Positions 25,204-35,452 of a stretch of DNA of 64,000 nt are shown piece after piece. Numbering within the stretch: position 1 is the first letter of the stretch; the number at the start of each line of letters is the position of its first letter. Origin of the DNA: JAJTFA01 sp044351265 (GTDB lineage: Bacteria; Bacteroidota; Bacteroidia; UKL13-3). Under the pieces are notes generated by a model. The model was not told the origin of the DNA, searched no databases, and saw only the letters and a program-made list of their open reading frames with translations. The stretch spans positions 1 to 64,000 of the forward strand of contig JBILGC010000005.1 in the NCBI GenBank assembly GCA_044351265.1. The letters are read 5' to 3'. The position numbers and the translations under genes are program-made.

Positions 25204-26407
25204 GGATTCGCTTATTATATACATTTTCATCTGCGTAAAGATTAAGCAGATAAAGTCCATCAGCTATACGTGATATATCCAATGTGTTGTTTGTGGCCGG
25301 GTAATTACCACTTTCAATTACTTTTCCATTGAGGTCAGTTAAAGAATAGCGCTGCGGTGCTAATGATTTTGGAAGGCTCACTTGTATAAAGGTACTTGCA
25401 GGATTTGGATAAACAGAAACACCTAAGTCATTACCGGAAAACAGCCTCACAGATGAAACGATGGCTCCTGTATAAACGCCATAAAAGAAATCAGCCACAT
25501 ACTTCACAGTAGAATCCATGTATGATGCGTTGAAAGAAAATGGCACGTGGTCTTGTCCTTTAAATGTTAGCAGGCGAGAGTTAATGCCATTTAATTTTGC
25601 AGCCGAGTCAATGCTGAAACTTCCCTGAAGAAAACTTACCCTATTGCCCATATAATAAAAGTCGGCACTACCATAAGGTACAGTTTGGTCCTGATCGCCA
25701 TGTATGTGGCACAACGGAACTGTTTTTTTATCAAGCATCCAGCTAACATTTTTAAGGGCTCCTGAAAGGTTGGCTATAGCAGAAACGCCAGACGAATAAC
25801 CTGCATTCCCGGTATTGCCTTCAAAACCTCCTAGTAAGGTGGTATCTACGCCTAAACCTTCAAGTTCTGATGGCTTGTCTAAAAATGTCATTTGTAATCC
25901 TAGCACACCTCCTGCTGATACACCAGCGAAATAGATAATACCTGGATTGATTTTATAACTATTTCCTGTAGCAGCATGCTTGCGCAAGAAACGTACAGCT
26001 GCCCTGCCGTCTTGTTGTCCTCTCCACACAGCTTGAGTAAACTCTATTTCGTATCCCAAGCCTGAAAATGGATTTATCCCTTGGCGATATTGAATGGATG
26101 CAGTTACATAACCTCTTTTGGCAAATTGTTTGCACAGATGCACCACATCCGGTAATCTGCGATCACCATTAATAAATGAGCCGCCATGTGCAATAACAAT
26201 TACAGGGCGAGAAGTGGCAGTATCACCTTCGGGCTGATAAATATCCATTACCAGATTTTGAGGTACACCCAAAAAAGTATTATTGGTTCCGTAAGCTACA
26301 TTGCTGTCAACCTTTACGCTAGCAAAAACACTGTCGCGAAATCTGGTTTGCGCAGATGTAAGGGTGTAAATCAATAATGTTGTACAGATGAGTAGTAGTC
26401 TTTTCAT
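25190..26407 (-). CDS. Secreted carboxylesterase-like hydrolase with T9SS sorting domain
   Basis: The 405-residue product has a signal peptide (cleaved after about TSAQ, residue 20). The alpha/beta hydrolase domain has an oxyanion loop HGGSFINGD (HGG type), nucleophile motif GVSAGGVLG, the Asp region HGDQDQTVPYG and a His in GQDHVPF. A linker leads to the C-terminal 75 residues, VYPNPASTFIQVSL to KRILIRH, a type A T9SS sorting domain. The enzyme should cross the outer membrane through the SprA-dependent system and act outside the cell on ester substrates that are not known. Confidence 0.92.
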   Translation of the reverse strand: MKRLLLICTTLLIYTLTSAQTRFRDSVFASVKVDSNVAYGTNNTFLGVPQNLVMDIYQPEGDTATSRPVIVIAHGGSFINGDRRLPDVVHLCKQFAKRGYVTASIQYRQGINPFSGLGYEIEFTQAVWRGQQDGRAAVRFLRKHAATGNSYKINPGIIYFAGVSAGGVLGLQMTFLDKPSELEGLGVDTTLLGGFEGNTGNAGYSSGVSAIANLSGALKNVSWMLDKKTVPLCHIHGDQDQTVPYGSADFYYMGNRVSFLQGSFSIDSAAKLNGINSRLLTFKGQDHVPFSFNASYMDSTVKYVADFFYGVYTGAIVSSVRLFSGNDLGVSVYPNPASTFIQVSLPKSLAPQRYSLTDLNGKVIESGNYPATNNTLDISRIADGLYLLNLYADENVYNKRILIRH

Positions 26408-26514
26408 AATTTTATTAAATAAGTTTAAACGAATATATAAATATGTTAGAATATCAAACAGTTCGTTTCAAGCTCAGCTAGTAAAATCAAGATAAATTTT
26501 GGAAGAAGAATAAA

Positions 26515-29500
26515 TTACTGAATGGTATATCGCAAGGATACCCCTCCACTTTGAATGATGGTTGGGAAGGAGTTTGATGTTGCAGGGTCAGTTCTTCTGT
26601 AACTGTAAAAAATACGCATCATCAGCTTTTCGTTAAAATTGTAATCAATTTGTGGTTTCAAATCATAAATTACCTGACCTTGCACCGGGTCGTTGGATTC
26701 CCTATCGAGATAGCGAATTTTTGTAAGGTTATTCCTAATAGAAAAATCAATTCTGAAATTCACCTCATTTTCAAGAACCAGTCTTCTGCCTCCTCCACCT
26801 AGCATAGGTATTGCAAGTTTGCTTGCCCTGTAGCCGGCACCTATTACCCACTCGCTTCCTGTTTGTTCATTTAGCTGACCATTGGTAAGGGTAAAGTTCA
26901 TTGTGCGGTCTTTTTTATACTCAAGCTTAGCCTGAATATTATTTACAAATGTGATATCAATACCTATAAAAGGGCCCCACCTTTCAGTTATAGATATTTG
27001 CCTGATTTGATACTTGGATGCATAATCTCCGGTGAAACTGGGTGAGGCGTTGGTATCGCCAGGTAGGATGGTTTGGAATGCACCAACATTATAATTTGAT
27101 GTATATTGATTTGAGATGGTAATATTGCTTGCATACTCCTTAATCAATTCAATTTTGGTTAATCCATTATAGGTGATACGCCAGTTTAGATCAGGTATTT
27201 TAGGAAACGGAGAAAGACCAGTTTGAGAAGCATCTTCACCTCCGTATGCAGAGAGAAAAGCAGGAATCAATACTTCCTGAGAAAGTCGGCTATATCCGCG
27301 TGGGAAACCTGTACTGTCTGCTGCGCCACCCGGAAGTTCAGGATTCTGACCTAAACGATTGGCAATGGCTAAACGATTTTCCTGAAAGCGTTTAAAAACT
27401 TCGCCAGGGTCAGTAAATGCTGTCGCAAGCGCGTTGTATGTGATAGAAAAATTACCTGTTTGTGTAGGGATATTTACATCAACAAATTCTTTTCTTATAC
27501 TATCATATCGGAACAAAACACTGGTTTGAAGAGAGCGCTGACTCTGCATATTTAGTTCTATCCTAAAGTCTGTAATGGGTTCAAGGGTTGCTCTTCCTGT
27601 TATATTTTCTCTGAAATCTTCAGTATAAAAATTAGTTATCCTTGGGTCGTTGCTTAGCCAGCCATTTCCAGCTGCCCTGAATCTGTAATTGTCATCTTGC
27701 ATAGCCAAGATAAAATCAAATCCGGGGCCATCATTATCAAAATTTTGCCCAAGGTATTGTGGCCTGGTTTTAAAACCCGGAAGCACAACTCCTTTATTGG
27801 TGGTATGAGCAAAGGTTATATTCTTTAAGCTGGTAATAAGCTTAACAGGTATTCGTACAAATGGGCCATAATTTTTAGGACTATTGTCTTCTTTTTTCTT
27901 TTTTATTTTTGTGTCTTTTTTATTTGGCTCTTTTTTGTCTTCTTCCTCATCTGCAGGCTTGCGTGGAGTTTTCTTTGCAGAATTATTAATATCACGCAGA
28001 AACTTCCATTTGTTGTAAAGCAAGCTCATATTCAGGTTAAAGTTCCATGCTTCAGTTTTGGCATTGGATATGGTATTGCCTAAACTGTCTGCAGCAGGAG
28101 GTGCTTGTTTCCACTGGTAGTTTACCGTGTAGCTATACGCAGATTGCGAAATGAAACTGAGTTGCTGTATTTTATTTAATGGAATATTGTAGTTGAATCT
28201 AATTGCTTGATCATACTGCATCAGGCGGCCACCATTCCAAAAATTATTCCACATAGAGTCGCGTTTGGCAGGTGTATTTTCATCTATTTGGCCTAATGGT
28301 TCATCAACACGGGCCAATACAGTTGCATTGTAATCTAGCCTCAAACTTTTTGATAAATTATAGCTGAATTCATAGTAGCGGGTCATGGTAAACATCTTAT
28401 CATACAAAGGTTGTATCAATGTTAATGGATTATCATTATTCCTGTTAATCGTAACACCATATCGCCTGTCAGTTTCAAGCCTTGCACCCCATGTTTGTGG
28501 CGTAAACATTAAGTTAAAGTCCTTGATCAAGGTAAGTTGTTTTGATTTGATTATTTTACTGAAGGGCTCCCACGCCTTCGGATTAAAGCTATATTGGTAG
28601 GCAGTTATGGTTTTATAGTTTTGAAGGATATAATATTCCATCGTTTGATTTCTTCTGAAGGTTTCGCTGTAGGAGTATGTAAATGTCCAGTTTTCAATAT
28701 CCCAAACATGCGCTTTGGCTGCACCTACTCTATTTTTTCTTATATTGGTAAAGTTCAAACTTCGTCTTGCTGTAAAATCATCAGCAGCACGCGAAATTCT
28801 GTCTCTGCGCTCTTCATTTGTTGTTTCATCAATTTCTTTTTGCAGTCGTGTATCCGGATTCAGTGGATTATAAAATGGTCTCACCAATGTATTACCATAA
28901 GATAAAAATATCGGAATAGAGATTCCTAGTTTTGTTGGCAAAAATTTCCCTAATTCGAAACTACCCTGCACATCATATTGATATGTGTCATCAAATGTGC
29001 GTTCGTTTATTTTTTTATCAATTCCACCAAAACCAACCGTTGTCAAATTGCCTGCCACCTGCATGTTGCCAAAGTCTGCCAGCTTTATCTGAGCCCTTGC
29101 GGTTGCTGCCCAACCACCATTGTTGTTAAATTCAGTTGCACGCATTTCATTAAACCAAACTTCTGCGCACTTGGGTAAACCATCATCGTTGCTGCCCGGA
29201 AATGCTCTTGGGTTGCGCACTCCAAGCATCATAACTCTTACATTGCTCAAATCCGGTAAGCCAACTACTCTTATTTTTTTATTGCCGCCAAGATCTCTTG
29301 CATAAACTGCAGTAAAGGGATGACTGGCATTGGTTCTTTGAATCTTTGTATTGATAAACTCCTCCAGATCAAGTATCATTTCATTTTCTGCCGGCCAAAT
29401 ATTGTTTGCACCGGCATCTCCCAACATAGATGCTTTAAGCGGTATTTCATATTCATAATAATTGTTGGTAAGGTCTGTACCTAGGCGTACAAATGCAGTA

Positions 29501-32500
29501 AGGTCTCCATCATTTAATGTAGCACCTTCGGCATGCACAAACATGCGCAGCTTACCGTATCTTCTTAAATCCACATTGGTTACATTTTTAAATACCCCTC
29601 TTGCATCCGCATCTTTCAGGTTACAAACCTGAAGCGATAATGATTGCTCATTTTGCTGAATAGCTTGAGGGGCACTAAAATCAAGTTCGCGTTGTATGCC
29701 AGGAGGCGTAACATAAGGCAAAGGCACACGGAATCGATTTTCTTCTATGTTTACTGTAGACACCACAAACTTTGTATCATCATCCGGATCGCTGGGTTTA
29801 TTTTCTTTACCCTGCTCTAAGCTTCCTAAATATTTTCTCCAATCGGCACGTACCAATTGAAATGCACCTAAACGCAATACCATCTGATCTTCAAAGCCGC
29901 GCATAAACACGCGCATAAAACGAATAGATTTGAAATCTAAAATCTGCCCAACTCGTTTCTCATATTCTCTGATGGGCACTTTTAACTGATACCAGGTTAC
30001 TTGCTCACTGGTTCCATTTTCAAGCCTTACAGTTGTAGCCACACTATCGGTTACATAGTTTTGTCCAACAACCAATCTTTCTTTGCTGATATCAATTCTA
30101 TACTGATAATATTCTTCAATATCGTTTAATGTATAATCTCTGTTGATGTCTTCCATGTCTGGCAGGTTGGTTGCTACAGGCGGTGGAGATGCTGTAGATA
30201 CAGGTGAGTTGCCCTGCGTGTTTGAGAAATAACGGAAGCGGTCTAATATAGATGGAGAGTTTACATTTAGGTAGAATTGAAAATTATCTTTTGATGGATC
30301 TTCGTTTGCTAGTTGATAGGCAACAGATGTAGTTCCATAGAGATTGGCTACTTGTTGCAGATAATTATTGCTATAGTGTAAGCGCTCACCTTCGTCAGTT
30401 AGCCCATCTAATCCCACATCTTGCAGTTCTCTGGAGGCAGGATCGGCATCAAAGGCGTAGTTAATTACCGGTTGTCTGGTAACCCGTCCCCAAACTGTTG
30501 TATCAATTGCCAAGTTAAGGTCATTGGCTCTTGGCAAACCATTTTCAGCAGCTTTACGATTATCACGCAGCACATCTTCAGAAATATTACCCAGGTTTAT
30601 GTAAAGTTGTCCGCGGTCATTTTGATTGGGGTTAGACAAGTAAGGATCGAGCATCCATATTTCAATATAATCAATATTGGCGGCTTCAAAATCATTCTGA
30701 TCTATTTTGCGCATAAGTCCGCCCCAGTTATTCTTAGGATCCTTCAGTGTTCCGTCTGCATTAAGGCCTGAAAGGGTGTAGTTAAAAGGGCCTCTCTCCT
30801 TTGGATAAAACGCAAGATCAAGTGTGGCAATATTTTGAGGCATGCCCTGCTGTATTTGTCTGCTTGGGTAAATCTCGTTTACAAATATTTGTCGTACACG
30901 GTGATTGGATAATTCCTCGTCAGTTATGTTGGTTGGCCTAAATGGATTTCCTTCCTGATAAAAATTTGTGGGTATGGAGTACCAAGCTAATTGTGCGCGT
31001 CTGAAACCATAAGTTAAGTCGTTCAATAAATTTCCTTCAGGAAATAAATCGGTTTGACCTTGAGGTGTGCTGGCTAAAACCCAATTGTTGGTTCCGCGCA
31101 AATCAATCTGGGTTTCGCTTCCTTCAAAATCATCGAGGTAAGCTGTTCCTCCTTGCGCAAGGGCACCTTGTACTCCTGGGAATAAGCGGGCATACTCTGC
31201 AGATAAGGTTAAATCAGATTTTTCTTTGGTTTCAATAAAAGGTAAGGCATCAACAATTTTGGTGATTAAACGCGATTCAGTTTTATAGGAGCCATCAAAC
31301 CCAATCATTACATTGGAAATGGGTTCTTCATTCAGGTTTACTTTTGGTGTTAGTGGCCGCTCATTTAGCCATAATACCGTTCCGCCAACAAGGAAATCAC
31401 GGTTTACCTTGTAATCAAACCTTGAGCCCATCAGTGTTTTTTGCTGTATGCTAAAAAGTGAATTACTTTCTGATGATACTTTGATAATGGCACCGGAGTT
31501 TAGTAATCCTGTATTGATGATGCGCACGCGCCCGATATTGTAATCAACGGTAAAATCTACATTTTCGGTAAGAGGCGCACCGTTGGCAGTAACCCTTACT
31601 GAGCCTCGCGGCACATTTGTTGAATTGAGTGATATTTCATTGGTTGACTGCCCCTGATAGCTTCCGCGCAGAAAAAATTTATTGTACTGCGGCAGTTGTA
31701 TGGCAGCAAAGCGGGTAGAATCATACAGTTCATAAAAGCAATAGTAGCGTGCGCGTGAAGGATCGTTTACAAACTTTGTTTGCAAATAAGTTCCAAAAGG
31801 CTCAACCATTGGAAAAATAATACGGCCCTGTTGTGTATTTATGGTAACTCCTTCAATAAAATCAAACAAACCGTCAGGTGCTCTTTCCTGCTGGGTATTT
31901 AGATTATCCAGATTAAATACACTCACCAAAGGCACACCAATTAAAGCGGGTTCATTTTGTGCAGGTATATAATTTAAATCTGCACCTGACGGGTCATCTG
32001 CATAAATAATATTGAGGCGAAAATCTTTTTGCTGTACACCAAATGTTCCTAATGAATAAATATTTTTCATCATTAGATCCCAGATAGGTAAATCAGGTCT
32101 GAGCGATGGACCCTTTAGCATTTTGGTAAAAAGCACATTAGGTTGTTGTGCATTTACCGGCACATCTGTAGTAAACTCCCCCACCTTATATACCTTGCCG
32201 TTTAATGTATATTCATATGCCACACAAAGTACATCATCATTGTTCAGGGTTTGATTTAATGAGATATAGCCCAGTCTTGGATTTATAGTGTATTCATTGG
32301 CGCTTAATAATCTTGAATAATTAATCATCTGATATTGAGAGATGGGCTGAAGTTTTGTTTGATTTTGATCACGCAGCAACTGATTTTGCACGTCAAAGGA
32401 AGAGCGCAGTGCATCCTTATTTGTAGCTAATGAGCGGCCCAGCAGGTAATCGTATAAACCATTTGTAAGGTTATTTGGAAACGTATCAAACGGAATTGGA

Positions 32501-33675
32501 TTTACATTCCAGTTTTTATTGTCTCTTTTCGAAGCTTCACCCAGATCTGCAAATCCAACCACATCTCTAGAGTTATCAAAAGCACCGGTACGGTTTGTTA
32601 CCCAAACCTCTACACGGTTAATGATAACAGGTGAGCCTATAATTGGAAGGTTTGACAACCACTGATCATAATTATCCCTAAAATAATGAGATAGGAAGAA
32701 GTGGCGATTCATGTCATAATTATCACCTTGTATATCAAATCGAGTGGATTGTGCACCTCCTTGTATTTCTGTTTCGGTTGTTCTGCCCCTTTGTTGTGTA
32801 AATATGGAAGTCATCGTTAATCTTCCAAACTGCATAACGGATTTTACACCAAATAAGCTTTGGCTGCCTTGAATAAGCGAGGAGTTTAGCGGAAGGCTAA
32901 CATTACCCAATTCAATCTTTTTTATGATGTCATCATCTTTTCCTGCATAATCAAGCTTTACTTGGTTTTCAAAATCAAAAGTGGCTTCGGTATCATAGTT
33001 TAGATTTACTTTTAATCTATCGCCAATACTGCCTTGAACGCTTAGCTGTATTTTTTGTCTGAAATCGAATTGCCCGATGGTTTGCTGTTGAGGAGCAAAT
33101 GCAGGATTCTTTACTGTATTGAAGTTGCCAGAAAAAATAAGTTCTGCTGTACCTCTTGGTCTTATATCAATAACCCCACTTCCAAAAATGCGTTCAAAAA
33201 TTTTAGGACCAATTTTGAGTGGTGGTATGATACCGCTGCCACTTGCCATATTATTGGCCTGAGCCCTTTGTCTGAAATAAGCAATGTTTTGTCGGTTATT
33301 TTCTGCTTTCAGTTGCTCAGCAATAGTTACCGAGGCAGGCATTCGATATTCTGAATTGCCAATTTGAGAAGAGTAATTGTATCGGTTTTCAGAAGAATCG
33401 AGCGCATACTTTTCGGTGATATTAGATGGTTCTGATAAGTCAAGCGGATGACGTTTTGATCCCCGTTCATAAGGATTACGGTCTTTAATTGGAAACTTTA
33501 GTGGCTTGCGGCTGGTGTCTTGAGCTGAAGAATCAGGCGGGAGCACAATTTTAAAATCACGATTTTTGGAGTCATTTTCAGGCAAAACAGAGGGCGTTGC
33601 CCCCCACACCAGCGTGATGAAGAAGGCAAAGGTAGATGAAAATGATATGTACTTAAATCCCGATTTACTTGACAA
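26515..33675 (-). CDS. sprA: T9SS outer-membrane translocon SprA (Sov)
   Basis: The 2386-residue product is in the size class of SprA, the 36-strand beta-barrel that forms the type IX secretion channel. The N-terminal signal is FAFFITLVWGA. Motifs include the plug-like early GSGIIPPLKIGPKIFERIFG, then RGTAELIFSGN, the repeated NRVEVWVTNRTG and YIEIWMLDPYLSN segments and a long run of alternating beta strands to the terminal SLRYTIQ. The best start is TTG at 33675; no in-frame ATG exists nearby downstream of the stop at 33691. It lies 15 bases after ruvA, the usual arrangement in this phylum. It exports the esterase and the large surface protein of this window (inference). Confidence 0.97.
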   Translation of the reverse strand: MSSKSGFKYISFSSTFAFFITLVWGATPSVLPENDSKNRDFKIVLPPDSSAQDTSRKPLKFPIKDRNPYERGSKRHPLDLSEPSNITEKYALDSSENRYNYSSQIGNSEYRMPASVTIAEQLKAENNRQNIAYFRQRAQANNMASGSGIIPPLKIGPKIFERIFGSGVIDIRPRGTAELIFSGNFNTVKNPAFAPQQQTIGQFDFRQKIQLSVQGSIGDRLKVNLNYDTEATFDFENQVKLDYAGKDDDIIKKIELGNVSLPLNSSLIQGSQSLFGVKSVMQFGRLTMTSIFTQQRGRTTETEIQGGAQSTRFDIQGDNYDMNRHFFLSHYFRDNYDQWLSNLPIIGSPVIINRVEVWVTNRTGAFDNSRDVVGFADLGEASKRDNKNWNVNPIPFDTFPNNLTNGLYDYLLGRSLATNKDALRSSFDVQNQLLRDQNQTKLQPISQYQMINYSRLLSANEYTINPRLGYISLNQTLNNDDVLCVAYEYTLNGKVYKVGEFTTDVPVNAQQPNVLFTKMLKGPSLRPDLPIWDLMMKNIYSLGTFGVQQKDFRLNIIYADDPSGADLNYIPAQNEPALIGVPLVSVFNLDNLNTQQERAPDGLFDFIEGVTINTQQGRIIFPMVEPFGTYLQTKFVNDPSRARYYCFYELYDSTRFAAIQLPQYNKFFLRGSYQGQSTNEISLNSTNVPRGSVRVTANGAPLTENVDFTVDYNIGRVRIINTGLLNSGAIIKVSSESNSLFSIQQKTLMGSRFDYKVNRDFLVGGTVLWLNERPLTPKVNLNEEPISNVMIGFDGSYKTESRLITKIVDALPFIETKEKSDLTLSAEYARLFPGVQGALAQGGTAYLDDFEGSETQIDLRGTNNWVLASTPQGQTDLFPEGNLLNDLTYGFRRAQLAWYSIPTNFYQEGNPFRPTNITDEELSNHRVRQIFVNEIYPSRQIQQGMPQNIATLDLAFYPKERGPFNYTLSGLNADGTLKDPKNNWGGLMRKIDQNDFEAANIDYIEIWMLDPYLSNPNQNDRGQLYINLGNISEDVLRDNRKAAENGLPRANDLNLAIDTTVWGRVTRQPVINYAFDADPASRELQDVGLDGLTDEGERLHYSNNYLQQVANLYGTTSVAYQLANEDPSKDNFQFYLNVNSPSILDRFRYFSNTQGNSPVSTASPPPVATNLPDMEDINRDYTLNDIEEYYQYRIDISKERLVVGQNYVTDSVATTVRLENGTSEQVTWYQLKVPIREYEKRVGQILDFKSIRFMRVFMRGFEDQMVLRLGAFQLVRADWRKYLGSLEQGKENKPSDPDDDTKFVVSTVNIEENRFRVPLPYVTPPGIQRELDFSAPQAIQQNEQSLSLQVCNLKDADARGVFKNVTNVDLRRYGKLRMFVHAEGATLNDGDLTAFVRLGTDLTNNYYEYEIPLKASMLGDAGANNIWPAENEMILDLEEFINTKIQRTNASHPFTAVYARDLGGNKKIRVVGLPDLSNVRVMMLGVRNPRAFPGSNDDGLPKCAEVWFNEMRATEFNNNGGWAATARAQIKLADFGNMQVAGNLTTVGFGGIDKKINERTFDDTYQYDVQGSFELGKFLPTKLGISIPIFLSYGNTLVRPFYNPLNPDTRLQKEIDETTNEERRDRISRAADDFTARRSLNFTNIRKNRVGAAKAHVWDIENWTFTYSYSETFRRNQTMEYYILQNYKTITAYQYSFNPKAWEPFSKIIKSKQLTLIKDFNLMFTPQTWGARLETDRRYGVTINRNNDNPLTLIQPLYDKMFTMTRYYEFSYNLSKSLRLDYNATVLARVDEPLGQIDENTPAKRDSMWNNFWNGGRLMQYDQAIRFNYNIPLNKIQQLSFISQSAYSYTVNYQWKQAPPAADSLGNTISNAKTEAWNFNLNMSLLYNKWKFLRDINNSAKKTPRKPADEEEDKKEPNKKDTKIKKKKEDNSPKNYGPFVRIPVKLITSLKNITFAHTTNKGVVLPGFKTRPQYLGQNFDNDGPGFDFILAMQDDNYRFRAAGNGWLSNDPRITNFYTEDFRENITGRATLEPITDFRIELNMQSQRSLQTSVLFRYDSIRKEFVDVNIPTQTGNFSITYNALATAFTDPGEVFKRFQENRLAIANRLGQNPELPGGAADSTGFPRGYSRLSQEVLIPAFLSAYGGEDASQTGLSPFPKIPDLNWRITYNGLTKIELIKEYASNITISNQYTSNYNVGAFQTILPGDTNASPSFTGDYASKYQIRQISITERWGPFIGIDITFVNNIQAKLEYKKDRTMNFTLTNGQLNEQTGSEWVIGAGYRASKLAIPMLGGGGRRLVLENEVNFRIDFSIRNNLTKIRYLDRESNDPVQGQVIYDLKPQIDYNFNEKLMMRIFYSYRRTDPATSNSFPTIIQSGGVSLRYTIQ

Positions 33676-33690
33676 AGTAAAGATGCGCCA

Positions 33691-34275
33691 TCAAAGAATT
33701 TTTAGGGTGTTTTTAACCAATTGTTCAACTGTATATTCGGGGTTCTGCTGTTTAATTTTGATAAGCCCTTTTTCAGCTTCAGCCTTGCTAAAGCCGAGCA
33801 TAACAAGCGCTGAAAGGGCTTCTTCCATTTTGGTGTTTTTTTCAGTAGCAAAACTGAAACCTTCCGCAGCTTCAACCTTCTTCATTTTATTTTTTAAATC
33901 AATCACCACTTTCTGGGCCGTTTTTTCACCTATGCCCTTTACCGTTTTAATTAACGCCCAATTTCCTGCGCTTATTGCCTGCTTAATATCTCCTGGCTTA
34001 AGCGAGGAGAGCATTAGGCGGGCAGTATTGGTACCAACCCCGCTAACGGAAATAAGCTGTTTAAATAAGGTTCGCTCTTCTTCATCGGCAAATCCATAGA
34101 GGATATGCGCATCTTCTTTGATAATCAGGCAGGTAAGTACTTTAATCCGTTCGCTCTCTACTATTTTTTCAAAGGTGTTTAATGATATATTTACCTCATA
34201 ACCAACACCTGAACACTCCACCACTAAATAAGTGGGGGTTTTTTCTACCAGTTTTCCTTCCAGATGCGATATCAA
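33691..34275 (-). CDS. ruvA: Holliday junction helicase subunit RuvA
   Basis: 194 residues from a TTG at 34275 (beginning as LISHLEGKLVEKTPTYLVVE), the normal RuvA length. An ATG at 34365 would add 30 non-homologous residues and overlap the divergent gene, so TTG is preferred. The protein has the N-terminal OB fold (GVGYEVNISL), two helix-hairpin-helix motifs (LISVSGVGTNTARLML and IKTVKGIGEKTAQKVVIDL) and the C-terminal domain III that binds RuvB. It targets RuvB to Holliday junctions for branch migration. It is cotranscribed with sprA downstream. Confidence 0.96.
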   Translation of the reverse strand: MISHLEGKLVEKTPTYLVVECSGVGYEVNISLNTFEKIVESERIKVLTCLIIKEDAHILYGFADEEERTLFKQLISVSGVGTNTARLMLSSLKPGDIKQAISAGNWALIKTVKGIGEKTAQKVVIDLKNKMKKVEAAEGFSFATEKNTKMEEALSALVMLGFSKAEAEKGLIKIKQQNPEYTVEQLVKNTLKIL

Positions 34276-34348
34276 AGCGTTTAATTGATTAAAGATAAGT
34301 CTGCTAAAATAAGAAATGTTTGTAATTTTGAATGCATTTAAGGCATTT

Positions 34349-34684
34349 ATGCTCAAATATTTCAAAATTATTTTAACTACATTTTTACTGCTTCAGTGCT
34401 GTTATACATATGAATTACAGGCATTTAATACTGAAGCGCCTCCACAAAACGGCACACATCGTGTGATACATGCCAATGGCAAAATTGCTGAAACAGGCCA
34501 CTATAAAAATGGTCTGAAACACCGAATATGGCACTATTACAATGAATATGGAGTGAGAATAAAAAGAGAAAAATGGCTTGATGGGGCATTGATTTGGCAG
34601 GTATTTTATAATGAAAAGGGACGCACCATACGAACCATTGACAAGCATGGCAATGTTAAAGAATTCTCGGGTTGTGGATGCTGA
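34349..34684 (+). CDS. Small exported protein with MORN-like repeats
   Basis: 111 residues from the ATG at 34349; an earlier ATG at 34316 would lengthen the N-terminus before the hydrophobic signal. The signal covers YFKIILTTFLLLQCC. The mature part has MORN-variant repeats (HRVIHANGKIAETGHYKNGLKHRIWHYYNEYG and RTIRTIDKHG-type units), in which each unit forms a short beta hairpin. The protein ends in CGC. It may sit in the periplasm or outer membrane. The function is unknown; such proteins occur widely in Bacteroidota. Confidence 0.75.
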   Translation: MLKYFKIILTTFLLLQCCYTYELQAFNTEAPPQNGTHRVIHANGKIAETGHYKNGLKHRIWHYYNEYGVRIKREKWLDGALIWQVFYNEKGRTIRTIDKHGNVKEFSGCGC

Positions 34685-34784
34685 GGCCAATAAATGATTA
34701 AAATATGTAAGAGAGAATAACTTGGTTCATTCGTGCAACTATAAATTTATAGCACACACATAAAATTACCTATTGGAAAAATAA

Positions 34785-35429
34785 ATGAATACCTCCGCTG
34801 AATTGTATTTTATTGATGGCTGCGGTCGCTGCTCTTTGGGTGGCACACTGCAATGCAAGGTAAACACATGGCGTAATGCATTATTATATATGCGAGAGAT
34901 TCTGCATTTATGCGGTTTGCATGAAACATGCAAATGGGGCGTGCCCTGTTATATGCATCATGATAAAAATATATTATTGCTAACGGCATTTAAAGAGTAT
35001 GCTGCTTTAAATTTTTTTAACGGGGCTTCGTTGAGCGATACCAAACGCCTTTTGCGCAAAGCAGGCGAACATTCGCAATCGGGTAGAATGTATAAGTTTA
35101 ATGATATAAGTGACATTAAAAAGCATGAAAAAGCAATAGTTAATTTAATTCAAGAGGCAATGAGGTTGGAAGAGGCCGGAAAGATAACAACAGCAAAACC
35201 GGCAACAATAAAACTACCTGAAGAATTGGTAAAAGTGTTTAAAGAATTACCCGCTCTAGAAACAGCTTTTTATGCATTAACCCCAGGCAGGCAGCGCGCA
35301 TACCTCATCTATTTTACAGGTGCTAAACAATCGGAAACCAGAATGGCACGGATAGAGAAGTACATACCGCAAATATTAAAAGGCATTGGGCTTCATGACG
35401 CATATAAAAGAGCTAGTAATAAAAAGTAA
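34785..35429 (+). CDS. YdeI/OmpD-associated DUF1801-family protein
   Basis: 214 residues. The N-terminus CGRCSLGGTLQCKVNTWRN and KWGVPCYMHHDKNILLLTAF match the DUF1801 fold found in YdeI-like proteins, followed by a YdeI C-terminal domain with the TPGRQRAYLIYF and AKQSETRMARIEKYIPQI signature. Family members are small cytoplasmic proteins implicated in peptide or stress resistance, but their activity is not known. The segment LRKAGEHSQSGRMYKF lies in the middle. A second DUF1801 protein is encoded at 54007. Confidence 0.88.
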   Translation: MNTSAELYFIDGCGRCSLGGTLQCKVNTWRNALLYMREILHLCGLHETCKWGVPCYMHHDKNILLLTAFKEYAALNFFNGASLSDTKRLLRKAGEHSQSGRMYKFNDISDIKKHEKAIVNLIQEAMRLEEAGKITTAKPATIKLPEELVKVFKELPALETAFYALTPGRQRAYLIYFTGAKQSETRMARIEKYIPQILKGIGLHDAYKRASNKK

Positions 35430-35452
35430 ATTCAAAATACAAGCCCCTTGGA

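Noticed and set aside
28385..30771. Several antisense open frames within sprA
   Set aside because: They lie wholly inside the well-supported sprA frame, on the opposite strand, and have no recognisable domain.
34276..34365. N-terminal extension of RuvA to an ATG at 34365
   Set aside because: RuvA homology starts at the TTG; the extension overlaps the divergent MORN-like gene and has no RuvA-like sequence.
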